From positions 372,001 to 436,000 of the forward strand of contig NZ_NBDP01000030.1 in NCBI RefSeq assembly GCF_004123845.1: DNA of 64,000 bases, given 5' to 3'. Positions 11,244 through 19,274 of the stretch are shown piece by piece (positions within the stretch are counted from its first letter, which is position 1; every line of letters begins with the position of its first letter). Position numbers and translations under genes: made by a program. This DNA comes from Allobosea sp. Tri-44 (lineage in GTDB: Bacteria > Pseudomonadota > Alphaproteobacteria > Rhizobiales > Beijerinckiaceae). Under the pieces are notes generated by a model that made no database searches, was not told the DNA's origin, and worked only from the letters and a program-made list of their open reading frames with translations.

Positions 11244-12317
11244 ATGTCGACCATCATCACCCGCCGCACGCTTCTTGCCGGCGCGGCCGCAACTTCGGTT
11301 CTGCCGCTCACGGGCGCCCGGGCCCAGGCGCCCTTCGGCGTCGGCTTCGTCTATGTCGGCCCCGTCGGCGACCATGGCTGGACCTGGACGCATGACCAGG
11401 GGCGCAAGGCGGTCGAGGCCGCCTATGGCAACAAGGTCAAGACCAGCTTCATCGAGAACGTCGCCGAAGGCCCCGATGCGGCGCGTGCCATCCGCCAGCT
11501 CGCGCAGGCCGGCGACAAGCTGATCTTCACCACCTCCTTCGGCTTCATGAACCCGACCATCCAGGTGGCGAAGCAGTTCCCCAAGGTCTTTTTCGAGCAC
11601 GCGACCGGCTACCAGCGCGCCGAGAACGTCGCGACCTACAATGCCCGCTTCTACGAGGGCCGCGCGGTGATCGGCACGATTGCCGGGCACATGTCGAAAT
11701 CGGGCCAGGCCGGCTACATCGCCTCCTTCCCGATCCCCGAGGTGGTGATGGGCATCAACGCCTTCCATCTCGCTGCCAAGAAGGTGAACCCGAACTTCAA
11801 GACCAAGGTGATCTGGGCCTCGACCTGGTACGACCCGGCCAAGGAAGCCGACGCCGCCAAGGCGCTGATCGACCAGGGCTGCGACATCATCACCCAGCAC
11901 ACCGATTCCGCCGCGGCCCTGCAGGCTGCCGAGCAGCGCGGCGTCTACGCCTTCGGCCAGGCCTCTGACATGAAGGCCTTCGCGCCCAAGGCGCATCTCT
12001 CGGCGATCGTCGACGACTGGTCGGGCTATTACGTCAAGCGCGTCAAGGAGGCGATGGACGGCAGCTGGAAGAGCGGCGACGTCTGGGGCGGCATCAAGGA
12101 CGGCATGGTCAAGCTCGCGCCCTATAACGACGCGGTCAGCCCGGCGGCGCGCGCCGCAGCGGACGAGCTCCAGAAGGGCATCGTCTCCGGCACGATCCAC
12201 CCCTTTACCGGCGAGCTCAAGGACCAGAAGGGCACGCTGCGCCTCAAGGCCGGCGAGACCGCCACCGACGAGGTGCTCTCGAAGATGGACTGGTACGTCG
12301 ACGGCGTGCAGGCATAA
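11244..12317 (+). CDS. BMP-family ABC transporter substrate-binding protein
   Basis: A 357-residue periplasmic protein of the BMP/PnrA (purine nucleoside receptor) family. The N-terminus TRRTLLAGAAAT, with cleavage near ARAQA, is a twin-arginine-like signal. The mature start VGFVYVGPVGDHGWT and the later EHATGYQ and YEGRAVIGTIAG segments are family blocks. It captures the substrate for the preceding permeases; purine nucleosides or bases are suggested by the adjacent xdh and guaD genes. It is the last gene of the operon. A dispersed repeat that can form hairpins follows 16 bases after the stop and may act as a terminator. Confidence 0.92.
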   Translation: MSTIITRRTLLAGAAATSVLPLTGARAQAPFGVGFVYVGPVGDHGWTWTHDQGRKAVEAAYGNKVKTSFIENVAEGPDAARAIRQLAQAGDKLIFTTSFGFMNPTIQVAKQFPKVFFEHATGYQRAENVATYNARFYEGRAVIGTIAGHMSKSGQAGYIASFPIPEVVMGINAFHLAAKKVNPNFKTKVIWASTWYDPAKEADAAKALIDQGCDIITQHTDSAAALQAAEQRGVYAFGQASDMKAFAPKAHLSAIVDDWSGYYVKRVKEAMDGSWKSGDVWGGIKDGMVKLAPYNDAVSPAARAAADELQKGIVSGTIHPFTGELKDQKGTLRLKAGETATDEVLSKMDWYVDGVQA

Positions 12318-12333
12318 GGCCGGCAGCTAGGAC

Positions 12334-12441
12334 GCGTCATGCTCGGGCTCGTCCCGAGCATCTCAGGCCGAAGGAGGCGCCCGAGGTGCCTTCTCGTCCA
12401 AAGATTCTCGGGTCTGCGCCTCGCTTCGCCCGAGAATGGCG
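12334..12441. repeat. Dispersed palindromic repeat, family 1, copy B
   Basis: The same composite as copy A in direct orientation: CATGCTCGGG...CCCGAGCATC, then GATTCTCGGG...CGCCCGAGAATGG. It lies between the BMP gene and the next operon, where it could terminate or process transcripts. Confidence 0.85.
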
Positions 12442-12485
12442 CCATCCGACCGCGCATAAAAATTACCGATCAGAACCCCTTGCAG

Positions 12486-12508
12486 ATATTTTAAGCTTGA
12501 AACAATAT
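12486..12508. promoter_or_regulatory. Candidate operator upstream of the cupin ABC operon
   Basis: An imperfect palindrome centred on AAGCTT: TTTTAAGCTTGAAAC inside ATATT...AATAT. Seven of ten positions on each side of the centre pair. It lies about 76 bases before the binding-protein start. The core resembles the 36-bp palindrome at 20530-20565 in front of the flavin monooxygenase. MarR-type regulators often bind such sites, but no regulator gene is adjacent. Confidence 0.45.
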
Positions 12509-12584
12509 GGCCGTGGCGCTGCTTGAAACGGGGATGGGGATCCCTTCGGCGGCGGCTATCGCAGGTCCCGGGAGGACATCCGAC

Positions 12585-13754
12585 ATGACACTGAAATTCG
12601 CTTTGTCGCTCAGTGCCGGCGCGCTCGCGCTCGGGCTTTCCGCTGCCCAGGCGCAGGAGCCCCTGAAGATCGGCGTGGTCAGCGTGCTGACCGGCCCGGC
12701 GGCGGCGCTCGGCCAGCAGGTTCGCGACGGCTTCCAGCTCGCCGTCGATCAGAACGGCGGCAAGCTCGGCGGCGTGCCGGTGCAGATCACCGTGATCGAC
12801 GACGAGCTCAAGCCCGACGTCGCAGTCGGCAAGGTCCGCAGCTTCGTCGAGGGCGGCAAAGTCGACTTCGTCGTCGGCCCGGTGTTCTCGAACATCCTTG
12901 GCGCCATCGCCAAGCCGGTGCTCGATTCCGGCGCGATCCTGATCAGCCCGAATGCCGGTCCCTCGACCATGGCCGGCAAGGCCTGCCACCAGAACTTCTT
13001 CGTGACCTCGTACCAGAACGACCAGGTCCACGAGGTGCTGGGCAAGTACGCGCAGGACCAGAACTACAAGAAGGCCTACATCATCGCGCCGAACTACCAG
13101 GCCGGTAAGGACTCGCTCGCCGGCTTCAAGCGCTACTTCAAGGGCGAGATCCTCGATGAGGTCTATGTCCCGCTGACCTCGCTCGACTTCGCGGCGGAAC
13201 TCGCCAAGATCGCCTCGGCCAAGCCCGACGTGGTCTTTGCCTTCCTGCCCGGCGGCCTCGGCGTCAACTTCGTCAAGCAGTGGTCGCAGGCCGGCCTCAC
13301 CGGCAAGGTGCCCTTCCTCTCCGCCTTCACGGTCGACGAGTCGACGCTGCCGGCGCAGCAGGATGCGGCGGTCGGCATGTTCGGCGGCATGACCTGGGCG
13401 CCGAACATGGACAACCCGCAGACAAAGAAGTTCGTCGCGGCCTATGAGGCGGCCTACAAGATCGTCCCCGGCTCCTATGCCCAGCAGTCCTATGACGCGG
13501 CGCAGCTGATCGATTCGGCCGTGAAGGCCGCCGGCGGCACCGGCGACAAGGACAAGCTGCGCGCCGCGATCAAGAAGGCCGACTTCACCTCGCTGCGCGG
13601 CAAGTTCAAGTTCAACACCAATGGCTACCCGATCCAGGACTTCTACCTGGTCAAGGTCGCCAAGCGCGCCGACGGCAAGTTCCAGACCGAGATCGCCCAG
13701 AAGGTGTTCGAGGACTACGCCGATCCGCACGCGAAGGACTGCGCGCTGAAGTGA
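12585..13754 (+). CDS. Branched-chain-amino-acid-type ABC substrate-binding protein
   Basis: A 389-residue periplasmic binding protein of the Leu/Ile/Val (Peripla_BP_6) family. The start at 12585 has a GGGAGGAC ribosome site and a clear signal peptide ending LSAAQAQEP; the frame stays open upstream to 12507 but without signal character. Family blocks are IGVVSVLTGPAAALGQQV and DFVVGPVFSN. In alphaproteobacteria such proteins often bind aromatic acids or other carboxylates rather than amino acids. With a cupin enzyme at the operon end, a catabolic substrate is likely (inference). Confidence 0.9.
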   Translation: MTLKFALSLSAGALALGLSAAQAQEPLKIGVVSVLTGPAAALGQQVRDGFQLAVDQNGGKLGGVPVQITVIDDELKPDVAVGKVRSFVEGGKVDFVVGPVFSNILGAIAKPVLDSGAILISPNAGPSTMAGKACHQNFFVTSYQNDQVHEVLGKYAQDQNYKKAYIIAPNYQAGKDSLAGFKRYFKGEILDEVYVPLTSLDFAAELAKIASAKPDVVFAFLPGGLGVNFVKQWSQAGLTGKVPFLSAFTVDESTLPAQQDAAVGMFGGMTWAPNMDNPQTKKFVAAYEAAYKIVPGSYAQQSYDAAQLIDSAVKAAGGTGDKDKLRAAIKKADFTSLRGKFKFNTNGYPIQDFYLVKVAKRADGKFQTEIAQKVFEDYADPHAKDCALK

Positions 13755-13776
13755 CGGCGCGGCGTTCCAACGCCAC

Positions 13777-13882
13777 CGTCATTCCGGACAAGCTGCGAAG
13801 CAGCGCAGCTCCGGAATCCATCGTAGAGCCCAGCGCCCTATGATGGATTCCGGCGCTCCGCTTCGCTGCGGCCGGAATGACG
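13777..13882. repeat. Dispersed palindromic repeat, family 2
   Basis: Outer arms CGTCATTCCGG and CCGGAATGACG enclose an inner inverted pair, CCGGAATCCATC and GATGGATTCCGG. It separates the binding-protein gene from the permease genes inside one operon and may limit downstream transcript, giving more binding protein than permease (inference). Confidence 0.8.
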
Positions 13883-13919
13883 TCGAGAGTGATCGCCAAG
13901 GCAGAATGAACCGGCACCG

Positions 13920-14846
13920 ATGACCACCGGCCTCCTCATCGTCCAGATCCTGAACGGGCTGCAGTTCGGCATCCTGCTGTTCCTGGTGGCGGCGGGATTG
14001 ACGCTGGTCTTCGGCGTCATGGACTTCATCAACCTGGCGCATGGCGTGCAGTACATGCTCGGCGCCTATCTGGCGGTGACCTTCGTCTCGCTGACGGGTT
14101 CCTTCGTGCTCGGCCTGGTGCTGGCGCTGGCAGCGGCACTGGTCTTCGGCCTCGCGCTCGAATTCCTAGTCTTCCGCCATCTCTACGAGCGCGACCATCT
14201 CGATCAGGTGCTGGCGACCTTCGGGCTGATCCTGCTGCTCAACCAGGGCGTCAAGATGGTCTGGGGCGCCGCTCCACTCTCCGTGCCGCTGCCGGTGTTC
14301 CTCACCGGCAATGTCGCACTGATGGACGGCATCCTCTACCCGACCTACCGCTTTGCGCTCATCGGATCGGGGCTGGCGGTCGGCGCCCTGCTCTGGTTCA
14401 TCGTCGAGAAGACCCGCACCGGCATGCTGCTGCGTGCCGGCGCCTCGAACGCGCCGATGGTCTCGGCGCTCGGCGTCGACATCCGCAAGCTGTTCATGAT
14501 CGTCTTCGCCTTCGGCACCATGCTGGCGGGCTTCGCCGGGGCGATGGCGGCGCCGATCCTCTCGGTCGAACCTGGCATGGGCGACACCGTGCTGATCCTC
14601 GCCTTCGTCGTCATCGTCATCGGCGGCATCGGCTCGATCCGCGGCGCCTTCGTCGCGGCCTTGATCGTCGGCCTCGTCGACACGCTCGGCCGCTCCTTCA
14701 TGAACGACCTGCTCCGGCTGTTCATGAGCGCGCCCTCGGCGCGGGCGACCGGCGCGGCACTGTCCTCGATGCTGATCTATCTCCTGATGGCGGTGGTGCT
14801 GTTCGTGCGGCCGGAAGGGTTGCTGCCGGCGCGAGGCCGGACATGA
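13920..14846 (+). CDS. ABC transporter permease, LivH type
   Basis: A 308-residue BPD_transp_2 permease. The N-terminus (ILNGLQFGILLFLVAAGLTL, then FGVMDFINLAHG) is the standard LivH opening. Several hydrophobic segments follow, with GMLLRAGASN before a loop and VIGGIGSIRGAFVAALIVG near the end. It forms the inner-membrane channel with the LivM-type protein, whose gene overlaps this stop by 4 bases. Substrate is unknown; see the binding protein upstream. Confidence 0.92.
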   Translation: MTTGLLIVQILNGLQFGILLFLVAAGLTLVFGVMDFINLAHGVQYMLGAYLAVTFVSLTGSFVLGLVLALAAALVFGLALEFLVFRHLYERDHLDQVLATFGLILLLNQGVKMVWGAAPLSVPLPVFLTGNVALMDGILYPTYRFALIGSGLAVGALLWFIVEKTRTGMLLRAGASNAPMVSALGVDIRKLFMIVFAFGTMLAGFAGAMAAPILSVEPGMGDTVLILAFVVIVIGGIGSIRGAFVAALIVGLVDTLGRSFMNDLLRLFMSAPSARATGAALSSMLIYLLMAVVLFVRPEGLLPARGRT

Positions 14847-15835
14847 GCGCGACGCCGGCCACCGCCGATATCACCAGCGTCGCACCGCCGCGCGAGCGCG
14901 CCAAGGTCCTGCTGCCGGCCATCCTGTTCCTGCTGCTGGCTCTGGCGCCGCTTGCGGTTTCGCTCGGCATGCCGGCCGGCTGGCTCGCGCTGCTGACGCG
15001 GGCGCTGATCTTCGCCATCGCCGCGCTCTCGCTCGACCTCATCCTCGGCGTCGGCGGGCTGGTTTCCTTCGGCCACGCTGCCTTCCTCGGCATCGGCGCC
15101 TATGTCACCGGCATCATGATCACCGAGGGCAAGAGCGAGGCGCTGATGATCCTGCCGGTGATCCTCGCCGTCTGCGCGCTGTTCGGCGCGATCACCGGCG
15201 CGGTCTGCCTGCGCACGCGCGGCGTCGCCTTCATCATGATCACCCTCGCCTTCGGCCAGATGGTCTATTTCCTGGCGCAGGCGCTCTCGGCCTATGGCGG
15301 CGATGACGGGCTGACGCTCTACGAGAAAAGCACGCTTCTCGGCTTCAACCCGTTCGCGAACCGGACCTCGTTCTATTACACCGTGCTCATCGCACTCGGC
15401 GGCGCCTATCTTCTGGTGCGCGGCCTCGTCGCGTCGCGCTTTGGCCGGGTGCTCAGGGCGGCGCGCGAAAACCCGACCAGGGTCAGCGTCACCGGCTTCG
15501 ACGTCACCCGCGTGCGGCTCATCGCCTATGTGATCAGCGGCATGCTGGCGGGCCTGTCCGGCTTTTTCCTCGCCAACCACACCGAGTTTGTCAGCCCGGC
15601 CTTCATGTCCTGGCAGCGCTCGGGCGAATTGATCTTCATGGCGGTGCTCGGCGGCGTCGGCTCGCTGCACGGCGCGATCATCGGCGCTGTCGCCTATCTG
15701 ATCGCCGAGGATGCGCTTTCGCACCTGACCGAGCACTGGCGCGCCATCTTCGGGCCGTTGATCATCCTGTTCGTGCTGTTCACTCGCGGCGGCATCGTCG
15801 GGATGCTGCGCAAGCTGGGCTCGCGTCATGGCTGA
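14843..15835 (+). CDS. ABC transporter permease, LivM type
   Basis: A 330-residue second permease of the branched-chain-type importer. Diagnostic blocks are LSLDLILGVGGLVSFGHAAF, the GVAFIMITLAFGQM segment and VLGGVGSLHGAIIGA near the C-terminus. A short polar N-terminus precedes the first membrane helix. Start and stop overlap the neighbouring genes (4 bases with the LivH type, 8 with the LivG type), so the membrane and ATPase parts are translationally coupled. Confidence 0.92.
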   Translation: MSATPATADITSVAPPRERAKVLLPAILFLLLALAPLAVSLGMPAGWLALLTRALIFAIAALSLDLILGVGGLVSFGHAAFLGIGAYVTGIMITEGKSEALMILPVILAVCALFGAITGAVCLRTRGVAFIMITLAFGQMVYFLAQALSAYGGDDGLTLYEKSTLLGFNPFANRTSFYYTVLIALGGAYLLVRGLVASRFGRVLRAARENPTRVSVTGFDVTRVRLIAYVISGMLAGLSGFFLANHTEFVSPAFMSWQRSGELIFMAVLGGVGSLHGAIIGAVAYLIAEDALSHLTEHWRAIFGPLIILFVLFTRGGIVGMLRKLGSRHG

Positions 15836-16577
15836 GCCGGTTCTCGTCCTCGAGGCGTTGAGCAAATCCTTCGGCGCGCTGAAGGTCACGGACGGCGTCA
15901 GCCTCGCCGTCGCGCCGGGCGAACTGCATGCGCTGATCGGCCCGAACGGCGCCGGCAAGACGACGCTCGTGCACCAGATCTCCGGCATGCTGACGCCCGA
16001 TGCCGGCATCATCCGGTTCCGCAGCCAGGACGTCACGGCGTTCAATGCCGAGAAGCGTGCCCGCCACGGCCTGGCGCGGACCTTCCAGATCACCTCGACC
16101 ATCGCCTCGCTCTCGGCGCTGGAGAATGTCGCACTCGGCGTCCAGGCCAAGGCCACGCATCCGCTCTCCTTCTTCCGCAACGCCGCCAGCGACGAGCGTC
16201 TCAACCGCCCTGCCCGCGCCGCGCTGGATGCGGTCGGATTGTCCGAGCGCGCCCACATCCCCGCGGGCAGCCTGTCGCATGGCGAGAAGCGGGCGCTGGA
16301 GATCGCCATGGCGCTGGCGCTGGAGCCGGCAGCGATCCTGCTCGACGAGCCGCTCGCCGGCGTCGGCAAGGAGGAAGGCGAGCGGCTGATCGGCCTGCTC
16401 AAGAGCCTGAAGGGGCGCTACGCCATGCTGCTGGTCGAGCACGACATGGAGGCGGTGTTCGCGCTGGCCGACACGGTCAGCGTGCTGGTCTATGGCCGCG
16501 TCATCGCATCCGGCGATCCCGCTGCAGTTCGGGCCGATCCGGCTGTGCGCGAAGCCTATCTCGGCGAGGAGGGCTGA
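15828..16577 (+). CDS. ABC transporter ATP-binding protein, LivG type
   Basis: A 249-residue ATPase. Walker A is GPNGAGKTT at 38-46, the signature region is SLSHGEKRALEIAMAL, Walker B is AILLDEPLAGV, and the switch His lies in LLVEHDMEAVF. The signature Ser-His-Gly-Glu in place of Ser-Gly-Gly-Gln is common among LivG proteins. It works with the LivF-type ATPase, whose ATG overlaps this stop by one base. Confidence 0.92.
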   Translation: MAEPVLVLEALSKSFGALKVTDGVSLAVAPGELHALIGPNGAGKTTLVHQISGMLTPDAGIIRFRSQDVTAFNAEKRARHGLARTFQITSTIASLSALENVALGVQAKATHPLSFFRNAASDERLNRPARAALDAVGLSERAHIPAGSLSHGEKRALEIAMALALEPAAILLDEPLAGVGKEEGERLIGLLKSLKGRYAMLLVEHDMEAVFALADTVSVLVYGRVIASGDPAAVRADPAVREAYLGEEG

Positions 16578-17275
16578 TGCTCACCGTCGAGAACCTCGAT
16601 GCCGGCTATGGCGAAGCGCAGATCCTGTTCGGCGTCGATCTTGCGGTCGGCGCCGGTGAGGTCGTGACCCTGCTCGGGCGCAACGGCATGGGCAAGACCA
16701 CGACGGTGCGCGCCATCATGGGGCTGATCCGGCCGCGCGCCGGCCGCGTCAGCTTCGGCGGCGTCGACCTCACCGGCAGTGCGCCCTTCCGGCTGGCGCA
16801 GGCCGGGATCGGGCTGGTGCCGGAAGGGCGGCAGGTTTTCCCGACGCTCTCGGTCGAGGAGAACCTGATCGCCACCGCCGCCAGCCGTTTCGGCACGCCA
16901 CGCTGGACGCTGGAGCGCGTCTACGCCTTCCTGCCCCGGCTGCAGGAGCGCAAGGCCAATCGCGGCAACCAGCTCTCCGGCGGCGAGCAGCAGATGCTGG
17001 CGATCGGCCGGGCGCTGATGACCAATCCCAAGCTCGTCATCCTCGATGAAGCCACCGAGGGGCTGGCACCGATCATCCGGCAGGAGATCTGGTCCTGCCT
17101 GTCGGCGCTGAAGGCCGAGGGTGAATCGATCCTTGTGATCGACAAGAACGTCGATGCGCTTGCCAAGATCGCCGACCGGCATGTCGTGCTGGAGAAGGGC
17201 CGCGTCGCCTGGCGCGGCAGCAGCGACGATCTGCGCAGCGACAGCGCGGTCAAGGACCGCTTCCTGCACCTCTAA
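16577..17275 (+). CDS. ABC transporter ATP-binding protein, LivF type
   Basis: A 232-residue ATPase. Walker A is GRNGMGKTT at 34-42, the signature is LSGGEQQMLAIGRAL, and Walker B is LVILDEATEGLAP. The usual LivF switch His is replaced: the segment reads ILVIDKNVDAL, a D-K-N form also seen in other aromatic-acid-type LivF proteins. The cupin gene begins 15 bases after the stop, so it belongs to the same transcript. Confidence 0.92.
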   Translation: MLTVENLDAGYGEAQILFGVDLAVGAGEVVTLLGRNGMGKTTTVRAIMGLIRPRAGRVSFGGVDLTGSAPFRLAQAGIGLVPEGRQVFPTLSVEENLIATAASRFGTPRWTLERVYAFLPRLQERKANRGNQLSGGEQQMLAIGRALMTNPKLVILDEATEGLAPIIRQEIWSCLSALKAEGESILVIDKNVDALAKIADRHVVLEKGRVAWRGSSDDLRSDSAVKDRFLHL

Positions 17276-17290
17276 GAAGGAGACCCGACG

Positions 17291-17749
17291 ATGAAGCCTC
17301 TGACCGCCGGCGTGACCAAGGCCAATGAGGGGATCGACGCGATCTCCTGGAACATCCTCGGCCAGACCTATGTGCCGAAGATGCTGAGCGAAGACAGCTT
17401 CTCCTGGCACGCCACCTTCCCGCCCGGCACCTTCGTGCCGCCGCATATCCATCCGACCCAGGACGAGTTCATTTACATGCTCGAGGGCCGTCTCGACCTC
17501 GTGCTCGACGGCCAGGAATCGCATGCCCTGCCCGGCGACCTGATCAAGCTGCCGCGCAACATCCCGCATGGCCTGTTCAACAAGAGCGACTCGGCCGTGA
17601 AGTGCCTGTTCTGGGTCGCGCCGACTGGCCGGCTCTACGACCTGTTCTGGGCGATCCATTCGATGCAGGAGCAGAATCCGGCCGAGGTCGTTGCCCTCGC
17701 GGCGCGCTACGAGATCGACTTCCTGCCGCCCCCGCCCGAAGGAGCCTGA
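17291..17749 (+). CDS. Cupin-domain protein
   Basis: A 152-residue single-domain cupin. Motif 1 is complete (GTFVPPHIHPTQDEFIYMLEG), with His52, His54 and Glu59 as metal ligands, and motif 2 gives His93 (PGDLIKLPRNIPHG). It is probably a cytoplasmic metal-dependent dioxygenase or isomerase, or a ligand-binding protein; the family alone does not fix the reaction. The ribosome site AGAAGGAGAC lies just ahead. It is the last gene of the ABC operon, so it likely acts on the imported compound or a derivative. The PhzS-like flavoprotein gene at 20 kb may share its regulator. Confidence 0.88.
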   Translation: MKPLTAGVTKANEGIDAISWNILGQTYVPKMLSEDSFSWHATFPPGTFVPPHIHPTQDEFIYMLEGRLDLVLDGQESHALPGDLIKLPRNIPHGLFNKSDSAVKCLFWVAPTGRLYDLFWAIHSMQEQNPAEVVALAARYEIDFLPPPPEGA

Positions 17750-17847
17750 GCGAGGCGCAGCGCGGTTAAGGTTAAGCAAAGCTTACTGCTGCAACCAAGA
17801 GCATTCCCGGGCATTGTTTCAACCTGAGCTAGAACAAGGTCAGGCCG

Positions 17848-18228
17848 ATGCCCACCGCCACCATTCTCACCGAACGCCGCCGCTCCGCCCGCAACCGGAC
17901 GCTGATCGGCGGCAAGGTCATCTTCAACCAGCGGCAGTCGACGCTGGACTGCACCGTCAGGAACCTGTCGGAAGACGGGGCACTGCTGGTTTTCTCGGGC
18001 AGCGTCGCCTTGCCCGACCTGTTCGAACTCTATCTCCCGCTGAAGCGCGAGAGCCGGATGGTGCGCACCCGCTGGCGCGACAGCGCGCGCATCGGCGTCG
18101 CCTTTGCTGCAGCCTCGAAGCAGGATGATGCTCCTGTTCCACTCGACCTGGTGCGGCGCCTGCGCCGGCTCGAACAGGAGAACGCGACCCTGAAGGCGCG
18201 CATCGTCGAGCTGACGGAAGGCGCCTGA
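17848..18228 (+). CDS. PilZ-domain protein
   Basis: A 126-residue protein. Residues about 8-90 resemble PilZ: the arginine-rich start ERRRSARNR and the CTVRNLSEDGALLVFSG segment match the RxxxR and (D/N)xSxxG elements that bind cyclic di-GMP. The D of the second motif is Asn here, a tolerated variant, so binding is likely but not certain. The last 25 residues (RRLRRLEQENATLKARIVEL) form a short coiled coil, suggesting dimerisation. It stands between unrelated genes. Confidence 0.82.
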   Translation: MPTATILTERRRSARNRTLIGGKVIFNQRQSTLDCTVRNLSEDGALLVFSGSVALPDLFELYLPLKRESRMVRTRWRDSARIGVAFAAASKQDDAPVPLDLVRRLRRLEQENATLKARIVELTEGA

Positions 18229-18289
18229 GTTCCGGCTGAATTTCGCCGGCTTTCACCGCCGACATCGCGCCCTTTTCGAGGGGATAGCG

Positions 18290-19270
18290 ATGAAACGATT
18301 CTGGGTGGCTGCCGGCGTTGTGGTCGCGGCCTTGGGCGGCACCGCCTTCGTGCAAAACACTGCGCTGCTGGCTCCGGCGACGACGGAGCGTCCCGTGCTG
18401 CTCGCGCATCGTGGGCTGGCGCAGACCTATCCATCGAGCGGCGTCAACGACACGACCTGCACAGCGAGCCGCATCAATACGCCGGAACACCCCTATCTCG
18501 AAAACACGCTCGCCTCGATGGAAGCGGCCTTCGCTGCAGGCGCGGACATCGTCGAGTTCGACGTCCACCCGACCACCAATGGCCAGTTCGCGGTGATCCA
18601 CGACTGGACGCTGGACTGCCGGACCAACGGGACGGGCGTCACCCGCGAGAAGACGCTCGCAGAACTCAAGGCACTCGACATTGGCTATGGCTATACGGCC
18701 GACGGCGGCAAGACCTATCCCTTCCGCGGCAAGGGCATCGGCCTGATGCCGTCGCTGGACGAGGTGCTGGCGCGCATTCCAGATCGGCGTTTGCTGATCA
18801 ACGTCAAGAGCAACGATCCGCGCGAGGGCGAGTTGCTCGCCGAACGCCTGCTGAAGCTCCCTCCGGCGCAGCTCGCGCTGCTGATGGCCTATGGCGGCGA
18901 TCGGCCGATCGCGGTGCTGCGCGAACGCATCCCGACCCTGCGCACCATGTCCAAAGAGGCAGAGAAGCGCTGCCTGATCCACCATCTCGCAATGGGCTGG
19001 GCCGGGCTGACGCCGCAATCCTGCGAACGGCAGCTCTTGCTGATCCCGTCCAACTACACGAGGTGGATCTGGGGCTGGCCGGCGCGGTTCACGGCACGCA
19101 TGCGGGCCGCCGGCAGCGAGGTCATCGTCGCCGGCCCGCTGGTCGGCGGCGACGGCTCCGCCGGGATCGACCGGACGGAGGAACTGGCAGCCCTCGAGCG
19201 GCCGATTCCCGGGATCTGGACCAACCGGATCGACCGCATCGCGCCGCTGGTACGGGCAGAGCAACCCTGA
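18290..19270 (+). CDS. Glycerophosphodiester phosphodiesterase-family protein
   Basis: A 326-residue protein with an N-terminal hydrophobic helix (KRFWVAAGVVVAALGGTAF) that serves as signal or anchor, so it acts in the periplasm or on the membrane. The GDPD catalytic pattern is present: His40-Arg41 (LLAHRG), Glu89 and Asp91 (ADIVEFDVH) and His104 (VIHDWTLDC). Known members release glycerol-3-phosphate from phospholipid headgroup diesters. The substrate here is not shown. The gene ends four bases before the convergent flavoprotein gene. Confidence 0.88.
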   Translation: MKRFWVAAGVVVAALGGTAFVQNTALLAPATTERPVLLAHRGLAQTYPSSGVNDTTCTASRINTPEHPYLENTLASMEAAFAAGADIVEFDVHPTTNGQFAVIHDWTLDCRTNGTGVTREKTLAELKALDIGYGYTADGGKTYPFRGKGIGLMPSLDEVLARIPDRRLLINVKSNDPREGELLAERLLKLPPAQLALLMAYGGDRPIAVLRERIPTLRTMSKEAEKRCLIHHLAMGWAGLTPQSCERQLLLIPSNYTRWIWGWPARFTARMRAAGSEVIVAGPLVGGDGSAGIDRTEELAALERPIPGIWTNRIDRIAPLVRAEQP

Positions 19271-19274
19271 TCGC

